Shown here piece by piece: positions 21,967-33,072 of a stretch of 64,000 bases of DNA. The stretch's first letter is position 1; each line of letters opens with the position of its first letter. The stretch covers positions 6,716,501 through 6,780,500 of the forward strand of contig OX638133.1 of assembly GCA_951804985.1 (NCBI GenBank). The letters are read 5' to 3'. A program made the position numbers and the translations under genes. A model generated the notes under the pieces. The model ran no database searches. It had not been told where the DNA came from and saw nothing but the letters and a program-made list of their open reading frames with translations. The DNA comes from Dryomyza anilis. Taxonomy: Eukaryota; Arthropoda; Insecta; Diptera; Dryomyzidae.

Positions 21967-23117
21967 AACACTATATCGATACCTTAAAGGCAAAAGATCG
22001 TAACCAACAAAAATCAAATCTCACAGGAGGTGAAGTATCGTAAAGTATCCTTTAATTGAGCTGACAATACTAATAGTGTGGCCCAATTTCCAAAATATCC
22101 ATTACATGCAAAATGTAGTTACGATGTTTTGCCTGTCCTAATTTATTTCGAAACATTTTTGAATTGTACTACTTACGATGCTAAGTTAAAAAGGTCTTAT
22201 ACACAACCGGTTTGGAATTCCGAATTTCGGTTAACGACAACTGAGAAATAACATGTATAGAAACATTTTGGCACATGTGTAATGAAAATTGAGACTAGCC
22301 AGTGTTCAGTATTTAAAGGAAAAATGCATTGGAAGTACTTAATAAATTTAAATTTTATATATTTTTTTAACGGTGGACATATTCTCTACAAATATACATA
22401 TTTTAAAATTATTTGCCATTATCACATAATGTGTTAAAAATCTTTAATGTATGTAGTCACTAAAAGAAATATTAAAATTATGTGGCCATTCTGACGTGAA
22501 ATAGTCCGTATGATGTGCTTTAAATATTGATTTTAGAGCAATGAATTGGATTAAAAATAATTAAAAATTGTATCGTAACCAAACTTTTCAAAAATGTAGT
22601 TACGATAATAAGTATTATTTGACTTTATTTCATATTTGGACCGCGAAATTCAAAAATATGACTTTGCAGGGATATGCTACCCATAAAGAGGTTCCCATAA
22701 TGTTGGTTACGATGTTCTGCCTGAAAGGTATCGATAGGTTGTCTCAGAGATAATTCACAACTTTTAAAAATCTTTAATGTAGTCACTAAAAGAAATATTA
22801 AAATTATGTGGCCATTCTTACGTGAAATAGTCCGTATGATGTGCCTTAAATATTGATTTTAGAGCAATGAATTGGATTAAAAATAATTAAAAATTGTATC
22901 GTAACCAAAACTTTTCAAAAATGTAGTTACGGTAATAAATATTATTTGACTTTATTTCATATTTGGACCGCGAAATTCAAAAATATGACTTTGCAGGGAT
23001 ATGTTACCCATAAAGAGGTTTCCAAAAATGCATTAAAAAAGAAATTCCCATAATGTTGGTTACGATGTTTTGCCTGAAAGGTATCTATAGGTTGTCTCAG
23101 AGATAATTCACAAATTT
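21967..23117. mobile_element. Inverted-end repeat with internal tandem duplication
   Basis: The left segment ATATCGATACCTTAAAGGCA...GATCGTAACCAACA is the inverse of GTTGGTTACGATGTT(C/T)TGCC...GGTATCGATAGG, present at 22700-22745 and again at 23055-23095. This suggests a terminal-inverted-repeat element whose right part was duplicated. GTAGTTACGAT is a recurrent internal motif. Confidence 0.55.
22437..23112 (+). repeat. ~330 bp tandem duplication
   Basis: Unit 1 (22437-22766) and unit 2 (22767-23112) are nearly identical over TCTTTAATGTA...AGTCACTAAAAGAAATATTA...GGACCGCGAAATTCAAAAAT...GTCTCAGAGATAATTCACAA. Unit 2 has an extra ~30 bases (CCAAAAATGCATTAAAAAAG) before the CCCATAATGTTGG block. 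The duplication is recent. Confidence 0.88.
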
Positions 23118-23237
23118 TGTAATGTCAGAAATATTTGAAAATGTTCAAAATGTTAAACATCTGTATTATTTGAAATTTTTGTATTTTTCAGAATATGTTA
23201 TTATTAAAATAAGTTATGTATACATAGTTTTTTATAA

Positions 23238-23702
23238 CACACAAAAAAATGTACCAAAAATTTCACTAACTACCAGGATTCATCATATTGATGAATTCAT
23301 TCATTGAATTAAAATCGTAATGTTTTTCATTTTCAATATTTTTTTTAACATAAAATTTCAAACACAAATTTAGCGCATTTACACATTTACACATTTATGT
23401 ATTTATAATTCTTAAATGATTTATAATATATAATTGCTAATTATTCGAAGCCTCCATTTCATCATATTAATGAAAAAGTGAACATCATATTGATGAATTT
23501 TGGTCATCAACCCATATTAATTTAAATATCATAACTCTTATAAGAATTATAAATACATAAATGTGAGACCAATTTTTATTTGAAATTTCTTTATATAAAA
23601 AATATTAAAAATGAAAAACACTGAAAAAATACGATTTTAGTTCAATGAATGAAATCATCAATATGATGAATACTGATAGTTAGAGAATTTTTTTTTTGTG
23701 TG
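23238..23702. mobile_element. CACACAAAAAAAT-ended palindromic MITE
   Basis: CACACAAAAAAATG and TTTTTTTTTTGTGTG bound a foldback structure. TTCATCATATTGATGAATTC, ATTAAAATCGTAATGTTTTT and AATTTCAAACACAAATTTAG have inverted partners on the right. A second copy begins at 24322 and is interrupted by another element. Confidence 0.75.
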
Positions 23703-24321
23703 AACATTACGAACAGATTTAAATAACACGATTTTCAATAAAGTTTTTCCTAAATGTCGCAACAGGTTTTCAATTTGAAATGAAATTTGAAAGTAGGTGT
23801 ATCCTAGCAAACCCTGATTAGGAGCTCTTTGTTAGAGTCGTGTTATCGGATTCTGACGAAAGTTAAATAAGGCTAACCTTATAAAATTTCCACTCGGGAA
23901 AATGTAGTTCAATTGTTTAAAAATCAAACAGGTTATTTTCAAAATACATTTGGATTACTTCCAGGTCTAATATAAAATGTTAGTTATTTCAAAACGAAAT
24001 ATAATTTCATTTGAATATTTCTTAATAATTTCAAATGTTCATAATTTCTTTGACTGCATTCAACATAGATTATCGCATATATATTTTTATAGAGCTTTAT
24101 TACGCTAGAGCACGTTATGAGTACGCAAAATAGTCACAATTCACACTTTGTGCCAAACATCAGGCAGGCACTGCGTCTGAGTAGATTGCGTCCAACTGTG
24201 GAAATAATTCAAACAGACATCGGCGACAACAACTGACAAGAAGCAACCTCAATGCACATAAATTGTAGAGGCCACGAAAGAAATCATCTTATACCCTACA
24301 CTCAGAATATGGTCGGTCATA
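23703..24321. other. Unassigned intergenic DNA
   Basis: AT-rich. A mixed patch at 24110-24290 (CAGGCAGGCACTGCGTCTGA) has no feature I can name. Confidence 0.45.
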
Positions 24322-24868
24322 CACACAAAAAAATTTCACCAACAACCAGTATTCATCATATGAACGATTTCATTCATTGAACTAAAATCGTATTTTTTCA
24401 GTGTTTTTCATTTTTCATACTTTTTATATCATAAAATTTCAAACAAAAATTGGTCTTCATTTACGTATTTATAATTCTTCTTATGATATTTATGATATTT
24501 AAATCCATATGGTTTGATGAACAAAATTCATTAATATGATGTTCACTTTTTCATTAATAAGATGAAATGGAGTATTCGAATAATAAGGAATTAAGAGTGT
24601 GTGCGAATTCGACTAAAATGCCGATTAAACTAGATTTGGTCGATAATACAGTGTTCGACTTTTCAATTTAGCAAATTTCCGAGCAGACTAAAACACACAG
24701 CAAACATTCATATGATAATTAATTGATTATGGACTTTAACAATTACCGAATGGCGATCGAATGAAAAGCCGTTCAATTTAGTTTAGTCAGCAATTTTGTC
24801 GAATTCGCACACACCTTAAATATTATAAATCTTTTAAGAATTATATACATAAATGTGTAAATGGAGAC
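24322..24868. mobile_element. CACACAAAAAAAT MITE, copy 2, interrupted and truncated
   Basis: It matches 23238-23702 from CACACAAAAAAATTTCACCA through CATTAATATGATGTTCACTT. It is split by a 221 bp element at 24595-24815, then continues with ATTATAAATCTTTTAAGAAT and stops near 24868. The uninterrupted copy shows the empty site. Confidence 0.72.
24595..24815. mobile_element. Harbinger-like MITE (GTGTGTGCGAATTCGAC ends), copy 1
   Basis: The ends GTGTGTGCGAATTCGAC and GTCGAATTCGCACACAC are perfect inverted repeats. TTAA lies on both sides (24591-24594 and 24816-24819), which contains the 3 bp TTA expected of PIF/Harbinger. The related uninterrupted sequence at 23420-23450 has a single copy. It has no coding capacity. 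Confidence 0.78.
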
Positions 24869-24879
24869 AAATTTCCCGA

Positions 24880-25005
24880 GACAATTCATTACCGGATAAT
24901 ATTTTCACGAGTCAATTCATTCCAGATAAATATTTTCCTATTGACTATTTTTTCTCGAGACGATTCTTCCCGAGACAATTCTTCACTATACAATTTTTAG
25001 CCAGA
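24880..25005 (+). repeat. TTCTTCCCGAGACAATTC degenerate repeat array
   Basis: Units of about 17-20 bp (CCCGAGACAATTCATTACC, CACGAGTCAATTCATTCC, TCGAGACGATTCTTCC, CGAGACAATTCTTC). The same array recurs at 25555-25690 as part of a duplicated segment. Confidence 0.7.
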
Positions 25006-25011
25006 CATTTA

Positions 25012-25253
25012 CGGTGTGTGCGAGTTCGACTAAATTGCTGACTAAACTAAATTGTGCGGGTTTTGATTCAATCGCCATTCGGTAACCGGTAATTGTTAAA
25101 GTACGTAATAAATCAATTATCATATGTCTGTTTGATATCTTCCAATTCAATTCAATTTAGTTTGCTCGAAAATTTGCTAACTTGAAAAGTCGAACACTGC
25201 ATTACCGACAAAATTTAGTTTAGTCAGCAATTTAGTCGAATTCGCACACACCC
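25012..25253. mobile_element. Harbinger-like MITE, copy 2, with TTA duplication
   Basis: CGGTGTGTGCGAGTTCGAC and GTCGAATTCGCACACACCC are flanked by TTA (25009-25011 and 25254-25256). The duplicated host segment at 25695-25710 lacks the insert and reads CAGACATTTCTTTTCCGG. Comparing the filled and empty sites supports a 3 bp TTA duplication, as in PIF/Harbinger elements. Confidence 0.82.
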
Positions 25254-25256
25254 TTA

Positions 25257-25930
25257 TTTTCCCGAAAATTCTGTACCATACATTTAAATAATATTTTATG
25301 GTGTGCCTCAATTTGAAGACTAAAGTAAATGGTCGGATTTTCATTCCATCGCTATTTGGCAAATTCCTACATTGAATAATAAACACTGCATTATCGACAA
25401 ATTTAGTTTAGTATTCAAATTTTGATAAACGAGCACACAACCTTGGTACGTTTTTTTTTTGAAAAAATTGTTTGGTAAAAGTTATTTAGGAGAAGAATTA
25501 TACCCTACACTCAATATATGGTCGTTCATACATTTAAATTAAAATAAATTATTTCCCGAAACAATTCTTTACCGAATAATTCTTTCACGAGTCAATTCAT
25601 TCCAGAGAAATATTTTCCTACTAACTATTCTTCCTCGAGTCGATTCTTCCCGAGACGATTATTCACTATACAATTTTTTTTCCAGACATTTCTTTTCCGG
25701 AAAATCCTATACCATACATTTAAATAATAATTTGTGGTATGTGCGAGTTTTTCTCAATTTAAAGACTAAACTAAATTGTCGGGTTTTCACTCGATCGCTA
25801 TTCGTTAAATTCCTATATTGAATAATAAACACTGCATTACCGACAAATTTAGTTTAGTATTTAAATTTAGATAAACGAGCACACAACCTTGGTACGTTTT
25901 TTTTTTTGAAGAATTTTGTTGGTAAGAGTT
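25257..25930 (+). repeat. Segmental tandem duplication of the CCCGAG-array locus
   Basis: 25262-25485 and 25698-25930 are alike: TACCATACATTTAAATAAT, ATTGAATAATAAACACTGCA, ACGAGCACACAACCTTGGTA. The upstream array at 24880-25005 equals 25555-25690. The offset is about 680 bp upstream and 436 bp downstream of the MITE at 25012-25253, so that insertion accounts for the 244 bp difference. Confidence 0.82.
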
Positions 25931-27040
25931 ATCTCTGTGAAGAATTGCTCCGGAGGTGAATAGTCCGAGATAGAATTGTCATAAAGAATATATGTTCGTA
26001 AGTCATTTTAAAATTGTGTATTAAAAATGCAAATACTAATCGTATCTATAAAAGCAATACTGAGTGGTAAATAATATGCAACTGGTTTAAGTCAAGTTTT
26101 TTCAATACCTGACTCCATACATTTCCATATGTAGGTGATCATGATCAAGAGCTTAAGCCGGTCAGTATCTACATCTCGGCAACAAGTATCAAAGCTCCAA
26201 GTCCAATTATTATGTGGAAATAAATCGTGAAACTAGTTCTCAAAGAATGTTGCTGCCTGGTTTTATTATCGCAAACTAGCAGAAAGTTGTCTGCTAAGTT
26301 GACAAACCGTCTGTCATTGTTAATTTACTACCAACGCAATATGAATAAAATTTGTTTTAATTACAGCGCATTGTTTTAAGTATAGCTTTGGCAACAACAG
26401 CCACCGTATAAAATAAAGTTCCTCAATTTTTATTTTTTTATACTTTTTGACTTTGATAAAAGAAAAACCACGCCAGCGTGGTATCAAACATTTGTTGCCC
26501 ACATTGTTTCCGGTCAGCGATTTTCTTACCATAAAATTGTGTTTTTTTTCAATTTTTTTTTTATATAATTTTAGTTTTTATTTCTCGTTTTATTTACATA
26601 TAATAAACGGCTGTTAATTTTAGACTAAGCAATGGCTTTAATAAGATTTAAACTGGCTGTTGTAATTGCTACCAGGCTGGTTATAAAATACCATGTAATC
26701 ATTGCTAAAACACTTTTTAATTAACCGCCATGGAGCCAAACTACATAAGTCATGTTGTGAAATTGTTTAATTTGTTTGCAATGATAAAAACTTTCATTTT
26801 TTGTCAGGGCGCAAATAGTACAGCTGGTTTTATTTAATAGACCACAGAGATCATTTAAGAGGGAATATAAACTTAAACTTTCAAAACATACAACTTTCCA
26901 CATATAGTCATATCCCGCTTAAAAATTACCCACTACAGTGAAAAGTTGTCGATCATAGGTCATTTTCTAATAGAAATATGTAGATTAGGACTTGTATGCT
27001 GACAGCTCGATATTAGGAACCTATTTTAATTTAGTACTAA
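25931..27040. other. Unassigned intergenic DNA
   Basis: Mixed to AT-rich sequence with no repeat I can bound. Short frames at 26320-26532 and 26721-26903 (minus) lack features of exons. Confidence 0.45.
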
Positions 27041-27059
27041 TTATTTTTAAAAAATCTTT

Positions 27060-27292
27060 TAAAATACTCTTTTTACTCTATTAGGAAAGACTAGATCATG
27101 GCCAGATAATATTTGTCATGTAACAGGTCGAGTAATAATAATAAATTAAGAATACTATGACTAGTTCCCGATAATGCACGTAGTCCAAAAGGAGAAATTG
27201 ATCTAGGGCCATGATCATGGATTTTTTCTCTATCAAAAACCGATCAGTTGACTTTATGACTTCCCAAAAAGGGTACATTTTTACTAGGGTTA
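27060..27292. repeat. CCTAGTAGAAATT element, degraded
   Basis: It holds AGATCATGGCCAGATAAT, GACTAGTTCCCGATAATGCA, GGCCATGATCATGG and a right end GGGTACATTTTTACTAGGGT. These match the intact short element at 42148-42289. Confidence 0.55.
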
Positions 27293-27662
27293 TAACAGTA
27301 ACCTAACAAATGATATACATGGGAAGAATATCATTTAAATTTGTTACACTCTTTAGTTATGGTTTTCACAATTATTGTTAATTACAAATCTTTTTTGTAT
27401 ACTACATTATTTAATTAGTCACCTTGTTTGAAACTTGACGTCTCTTTCCACAGTATGAAAGATCGCATGACATTTTGCAAGATTACTAAACAATATAATA
27501 TATAGCTGTTCTAATAAAAATACGTAACCATTGGATTACGTTATTTTTCTCGTGTTATGTTGTCACGTAAGGCACAAAATCAACACGCAGATTAAATTTA
27601 AATAACATGCAATTTAAATTAAGCAACACAATTTAATTAAAAATATTTTTTATATATGTTTG

Positions 27663-28181
27663 ACCCAGAAAAAAAATTCATCAATATGATGAATTTATTC
27701 ATAATTATTATAAATATAAATAAATATATATATATAAATAAATATAAATAAATACATAAATAAAAATATAAATAAATACATAAATATTATATTCATAAAT
27801 ATTATGAATATTATGAAGTGTTTTTGTAAAAATTTTATTTAAAAAATAACTGAAAAAAATAATCGAAAAAAAAAAATTATTTCGAAAAAAAAATTGTTTC
27901 AAAATTTGTCCGAAAATAATTACAAACAAAAAAAATTTCGAGAATAAAGTTTTTCGATAAAAAAAAAATTAAAAAAAAAATTATTAAAAAAAATTTCGAA
28001 AAAATAATTTTTTCAAAAAAAAAAAATCTCAAAAAACTTTTTTCCAAACGTACATAATATTTATGATTGCATTCATAACATTGATGTCGGTAGTCATTAA
28101 TATTATGAATGGTTCTTCAATACAATGAATCATGGTTTGAAGAACGGAATTCATCAATATGACGTAAATTTTTTTTCTGTG
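27663..28181 (+). mobile_element. ATCAATATGATGA MITE
   Basis: The left end CCAGAAAAAAAATTCATCAA and the right end TTTTTTTTCTGTG enclose ATGATGAATTTATTCATAAT and, near the right end, ATTGATGTCGGTAGTCATTA and CAATACAATGAATCATGG. The middle is A-rich, with TTCGAAAAAAA-type runs. Confidence 0.72.
27708..27800 (+). repeat. (AAATATA/AAATA)n microsatellite
   Basis: Runs of TAAATAAATATA and related A/T units lie inside the MITE. Confidence 0.85.
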
Positions 28182-28243
28182 TATATATTTAAATAAATTT
28201 AGATATTAATTATAATAATATAAAAAAACTTTATTAAAAGAGG

Positions 28244-28950
28244 CAGAAAAAAATTCTTCATTATTATGAATGTATTCATAAATATTATGAATAAAGATTC
28301 ATCATATTGATAACACAGTTCTTTAAATGACATATTGATGAATGCATTCATTATATATACATATGAACTTGTTCATACTATCGAACATCATAGTGATGAA
28401 CGAAATATACAATGAATTTTAATCGTCATATTGATGAATATAATCTATGAGTAATTTAAAATTGTGCTGTAAATTGTTCGTAATATTTATGAATATAATA
28501 TTCAAAATGATGAATATTGTTGAACTAATATATATTTTTTGTTAAATAAATTAATTGATGGACATTTTTTTACGAATTTTTCAAAAATAAAAATAAAAAG
28601 TTTTTAGAAAAAACTTCAAAAAAAATTTTAATTTTTTTTCTTAAAAAAAAGTTTTCTAAAAAAAATAATCCAATAAAATTTTTTTCAAAAAAATTGGTAA
28701 AAATAAATATATGAGAAATTTGGTTTGATGAACAACATTCTTAAAAATGATGTATTTTATGTATTTGTTCATTAATGGAACGTCATCACATTGAAGAAAA
28801 CTTTTTCGACAGTTACCAAGCGTTCATCATATTAATTATTTCATTCATAACATGGATGTCGTTAGTCATTTATATTATGAATACTTCTTCAATACAATGA
28901 ATCATGGTTTGATGAACGGAATTCATTAATATGATGTACATTTTTTTTAA
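28244..28950 (+). mobile_element. ATCAATATGATGA MITE, second adjacent copy
   Basis: CAGAAAAAAATTCTTCATTA starts the unit and ATTCATTAATATGATGTACA ends it. The internal order equals 45957-46684: ATGAACTTGTTCATACTATC, ATGAATATAAT, an A-rich middle, and GATGTCGTTAGTCATTTA. It lies head to tail with 27663-28181. Confidence 0.7.
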
Positions 28951-30263
28951 TATCTACGTGGAACTCGAACATGTTGTACATTTATGACCATTTCAATGTT
29001 CATATTGAATTTTAAAAACATAATTCTAGAACTCATGGTATTCCTAATTTTATTCAGATTCAGAAATATCGACTTCGTTTCAAATAGCTCCATCTGGATA
29101 CATTATCGATATCATTTTTTGCAACCTCAAAGATTCGATGAAAATAATGACAAACTGAGTTTAAAAAAACCTAACCAACATAGTTTCGATATTCAACTTA
29201 TCGATAACGAAAATATTATTTTGAACCATGCTAATAGTATTTCTAGGACCATGATCGGAAACTAATCATTGGGTATTTGCTCATAACCCGACTTCAAACT
29301 AATCAAAAACTTTTTTTCTTTAGTTTCAGACCGTTATTTAGATTAATTTATTAATATTATTTAATTTAAATTTATTATATATATTATTAACGAAGTTTTA
29401 CTTCATTTCCATAGGTCATGTTTATTGTACATAAGTGATCTAATTAGGCTATGATCATGTTTACCCTAATAGGGTAAATTTCCACTAGGGTTGTATTGCC
29501 TTTCTCAACCTTTGCTGCATTAATGCAATAACCAATGCAGTTACTAATATGCCATCCAGCCTATTTTTAGCCGCACGTTTAACAAAGTGCATATTATTTT
29601 ATGAAGTTTCTATTTCCGCGAGTCCAAAAGAAAACGAACTAAAAAAAATCGTAGAAAACTAATCAAGCGCTTCAAATTGAGGAAAAACTCGTTAGACACG
29701 AACACCATGGGGCTCCTCGTACACGCGCCAAATTGTTACCACTTAACCACTATTAAGTGGATAATGTCTGCAATGTTGCTATATTTTAATATACATATGC
29801 GAATAGGGCTTACCTAACATTTTCGAGACGAATTTTATGAATTTTAGTTAGACTTATTGCATTCTTAAAATAGTACCATTATAAACTACATAAGTTCTAA
29901 GTTTCATTCATTTATTTCTAAAAATACAAAAATTATAGATTAATTAATATGAAATAAAAAATACCTTAACAAATTTTTATATAAAAATATATTTTTTATT
30001 TTTCTTATTTTTTATTGTGTCAGTTAGATTTTCGTCTGACAGAATTCGAACGACCGAATATAATTTAAATTAAAATCATAGATTTTTCAAGGGTCTTTAA
30101 TATAGAACTATGGCGATAGAACCATGACGAACAGACAAAAAGTAAATTGATAATATTGCATTGTCATTGTCTTCTAGATGAAATTAATTTTTAAAATATG
30201 ATGCCAAAATACCATCTTGTAATTTGACATGAACATTTGTATTAAATCAACCAAAATATATCA
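28951..30263. other. Unassigned intergenic DNA
   Basis: No gene. A fragment at 29440-29500 (CTATGATCATGTTTACCC, AAATTTCCACTAGGGTTG) belongs to the CCTAGTAGAAATT family. A mixed patch at 29500-29760 (GACACGAACACCATGGGGC, TACACGCGCCAAATTGTTAC) has no feature I can name. Confidence 0.45.
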
Positions 30264-30600
30264 TTTTTATCAGAATTTTAAAAAGGTTTCTTATTAAGGA
30301 CATTAATTTTGAATTGCAAGGATAATGACCACGGGCCACTTGTTCAAGTTTAGAAGTTATAACTTAATTGCTCTAAAAGCTCGTTCTATTAGCTTTAAAA
30401 CGAACCATCAATGGAGTTTCTAGGACTTCTACTTTAAGAGATATTGAAATATGAACAACCATACAAATATATATTTGACCCATTTTTTGTAACTTTCAAA
30501 CACTGTATCTCTGGAAGTAGTGGTCGGTAAAAAAAATAATTTCATTGAAATCGAAAGAGGTAAGTTCCAACCGCAGGTGGATTTGGTGTGGAATGGCCCA
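30264..30600 (+). mobile_element. GGGCCATTCCACACC element, single-arm copy
   Basis: It matches 18800-19172 with divergence: ATCAGAATTTTAAAAAGG, GGATAATGACCACGGGCCAC, CTGTATCTCTGGAAGTAGTG and the terminus GGTGTGGAATGGCCC. The left arm is absent, so the long hairpin is lost. Confidence 0.75.
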
Positions 30601-30604
30601 TATA

Positions 30605-31372
30605 ACACCGTACGACAAAATTCAACTTTTCGCTGCACACATGATAAAATCCTATATAATCTTAGAGTTCACTAAAAATTAAAATACTCGTGTATTTCAA
30701 GATATATTATGTATCAATTCGTTAAAGGGTTTTATTTGCATTTGAAAAGAAAGTGCATATCAAATTTTTAGGATGAATATTTGAAAAAAGTTTGATGTAC
30801 TTCATAGCTGAGACAACACAAAGTATGTGTATGAAAACGTTTGTCCGATATAAATTTGTTTAAAGCTTTTATTTTTAAATTTGAATTGATTTTTCTAATA
30901 TCTCATAGTTCCATTTCAAATGGGAATAAAAGCTTTAAATGACTTGATATGGGAAAACCGTTTTCATATCCATTCTCAGAGAGATCTCAGCTACAAAATA
31001 TGTGCCGTAAAAAATAAATTTTTTTATTATGAAAATATGATATGTATTTGCAATTCAAATGCAAATAAAAACCGTAAAGGAATTGATCTAAAAAATTCTT
31101 CACCCAAAAACAATTTACCTATTTCAAGTAAATATCGGAATGATTCAGCTCCATAGAATATTTTTTTAAATCAATCTCAGTTTTCTTAAAATCAATGACA
31201 ATTTTCTTGAAATAAACGATTTTTTTTTTCAAATAAAAGTAATTTGTGGAAACATGAATGAATAATTTTCTATGGGGCCATTTTACTTCATATTATTTTC
31301 AGTGTTAGAATGTTTTCTAGTTTCACGTACTGGTCGATTTTTTCATGTGTGCAAAATAGTGTCGGACGGTGT
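30605..31372. mobile_element. ACACCGTACGAC inverted-repeat element
   Basis: The left end ACACCGTACGACAAAATTCA and GCACACATGATAAAATC are mirrored on the right by GATTTTTTCATGTGTGC and GTCGGACGGTGT. Further in, TTTATTTGCATTTGAA (30730) mirrors TTCAAATGCAAATAAA (31057). The flanks are AT-rich. It inserted next to the previous element and has no transposase frame. Confidence 0.7.
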
Positions 31373-31718
31373 AATATAGAAGTAAGTAGATCCAAAGTTT
31401 CACAAAAATTTACAGACAAGCTTTTTTTTTTATAAAAAGTGAAATCCCTCCATTTTTTCAGAACTTAAAGTTAAATCTATCTACTAACTGAATGCACAAT
31501 TTTTTTCCATTTATCTTTTGTACAACATAAGTTACAGATCTTTAAGATGAAAAAGTGACTTCTGACCCACAGCGGATCTATTTTTCATAACACGATTTCT
31601 CTCAAAATTCTCTACATTAATTTACATTTACTCAAATAATAAAAATTCACTGTCAGTTTAGGGTTTACTTTTATCATTTTTATACATAATTTTAAATTAT
31701 AAAAAAAAACAGCATTTT
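31373..31718. other. Unassigned AT-rich DNA
   Basis: No feature is recognised between the inverted-repeat element and the nested GTCY region. Confidence 0.5.
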
Positions 31719-32153
31719 TATACCCTAACCCAAGAGTGAAAGGGTATATTCCGTTTGGTACGTCGTTTATAACCCCCCGAAGGATTCATATCTGGTATGG
31801 AAAATTATATGTAATCAGAATGACGTCCTGAGTCAATTTAGCGATGTTCTTTTGTCTATTGAAATCACTAGAAAGCTAGATAAATGAAACTCTTAATTTA
31901 AATTACTTATATATCTACGCTGTCTGTCACATAAAATTTAGCATGATCGGTTCATTGTAATCTGTGAACTTATATGCAAATACCTCATATAAACTTACAT
32001 CTAATCTTTAAATTCTTCTTTATACCGGCTTAAGTAAACATTTTTAGTCAAATATATAATGATTTTATGCTAAAATATATAAAAAAAAATGTTTCTCGAA
32101 AACCAACTTGTTCCCGAAAAAAATATCGAAATTCGGTGCATCTACCATTTGTA

Positions 32154-33032
32154 CACCCAGAAAAGTACTATATAAATAATAGTTTTTATACCCTACACTA
32201 AGATTGAAAGGGTATATTCAGTTTGGTACGCCGTTTGTAACACCCTGAAAAAAGCATCTCCGGTATGGAAAAGTATATATATTCTTGATCAGCATGACCT
32301 CCTGAGTCGATTTAGCGATGTCCGTCTGTCTGTCTGTCCTTCTGTCTGTCTGTTGAAATCACGATTACAGAAAAAGTTGAAGAGCTAGAGCAATGAAACT
32401 AGATTTAGATTTAGATTACTTATATATCTAAGCATATATCTGGCATGATCGGTCTATTGTGACCTGAGAACCGACCACTTATGTTCAAATACCTCATATA
32501 AAATTTACATCTACAAATCAATTTTACTGTATACGTGCTTAGTTAACTTTTTTGGTCAAATATATATTGAAATTATGCTCAAATACATGAAAATAATGAA
32601 ACGACTTGTGGTTCCCAAAAAAAAAATCGAAATTCGGTACATCTACCCATTTGTAAATATGGGTATCAAATGAAAGAAAATTCTTCAGGGATGGAAAGTT
32701 TGTAGTTATTTTCATGATTCGTATACCCTGGTGACCTATATACCACTTTGAATGGTAACCACACATATGTGTAGGGTATTTATAGTCGGCTTAGACCGAC
32801 TATAATTTTGATAATCCTAACTATCATGTGATCTAACCTTCCCAACTGGTTTACTATTAAAAATAGTCTATAGGATAAATAATTATTTTAATCGAAAAAT
32901 ACCATTAAATACTAGAACATACCATACATTGCCATTGAGTTTATATGAAAAGATTTATTTTTTGTATACTGTTGAATCAATAATTGTCCTATTGACCAAT
33001 TTTAATGAGATTTGAGGGAATTTTTTTCTGGT
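32154..33032. mobile_element. CACCCAGAAAA MITE, middle layer of the nest
   Basis: It starts CACCCAGAAAAGTACTATAT after TA (32152-32153) and ends GAATTTTTTTCTGGT before TA. Its interior (ACTATTAAAAATAGTC ... ATTGAACCAATTTTAATG-like) matches 34229-34448. It is interrupted at 32187-32849 by a GTCY element. Confidence 0.75.
32187..32849 (+). mobile_element. GTCY (mini-me-like) element, subfamily B, inner layer
   Basis: Complete: TATACCCTACACTAAGATTG, GGTACGCCGTTTGTAACACC, TATATATTCTTGATCAGCAT, GTCCGTCTGTCTGTCTGTCC, TCGGCTTAGACCGACTATA, CCTTCCCAACTGG. The uninterrupted MITE at 34229 reads AATAATAGTTTTTTTACTAT at this point, so the insertion went into a T-run. Confidence 0.85.
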
Positions 33033-33072
33033 TATACATATGGGTAATGAAATTGAAGGAAATTCTACATTT

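Larger units (their letters stand above)
31719..33072 (+). mobile_element. GTCY element (subfamily B), outer host of a three-level nest
   Basis: The left part (31719-32151) runs from TATACCCTAACCCAAGAGTG to ATCTACCATTTG and has only a vestigial GTCY tract. The right part resumes at about 33035 with CATATGGGTAATGAAATTGA, matching AATATGGGTATCAAATGAAA of intact copies. Between them lies a CACCCAGAAAA MITE, which itself contains a second GTCY element. Confidence 0.7.
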
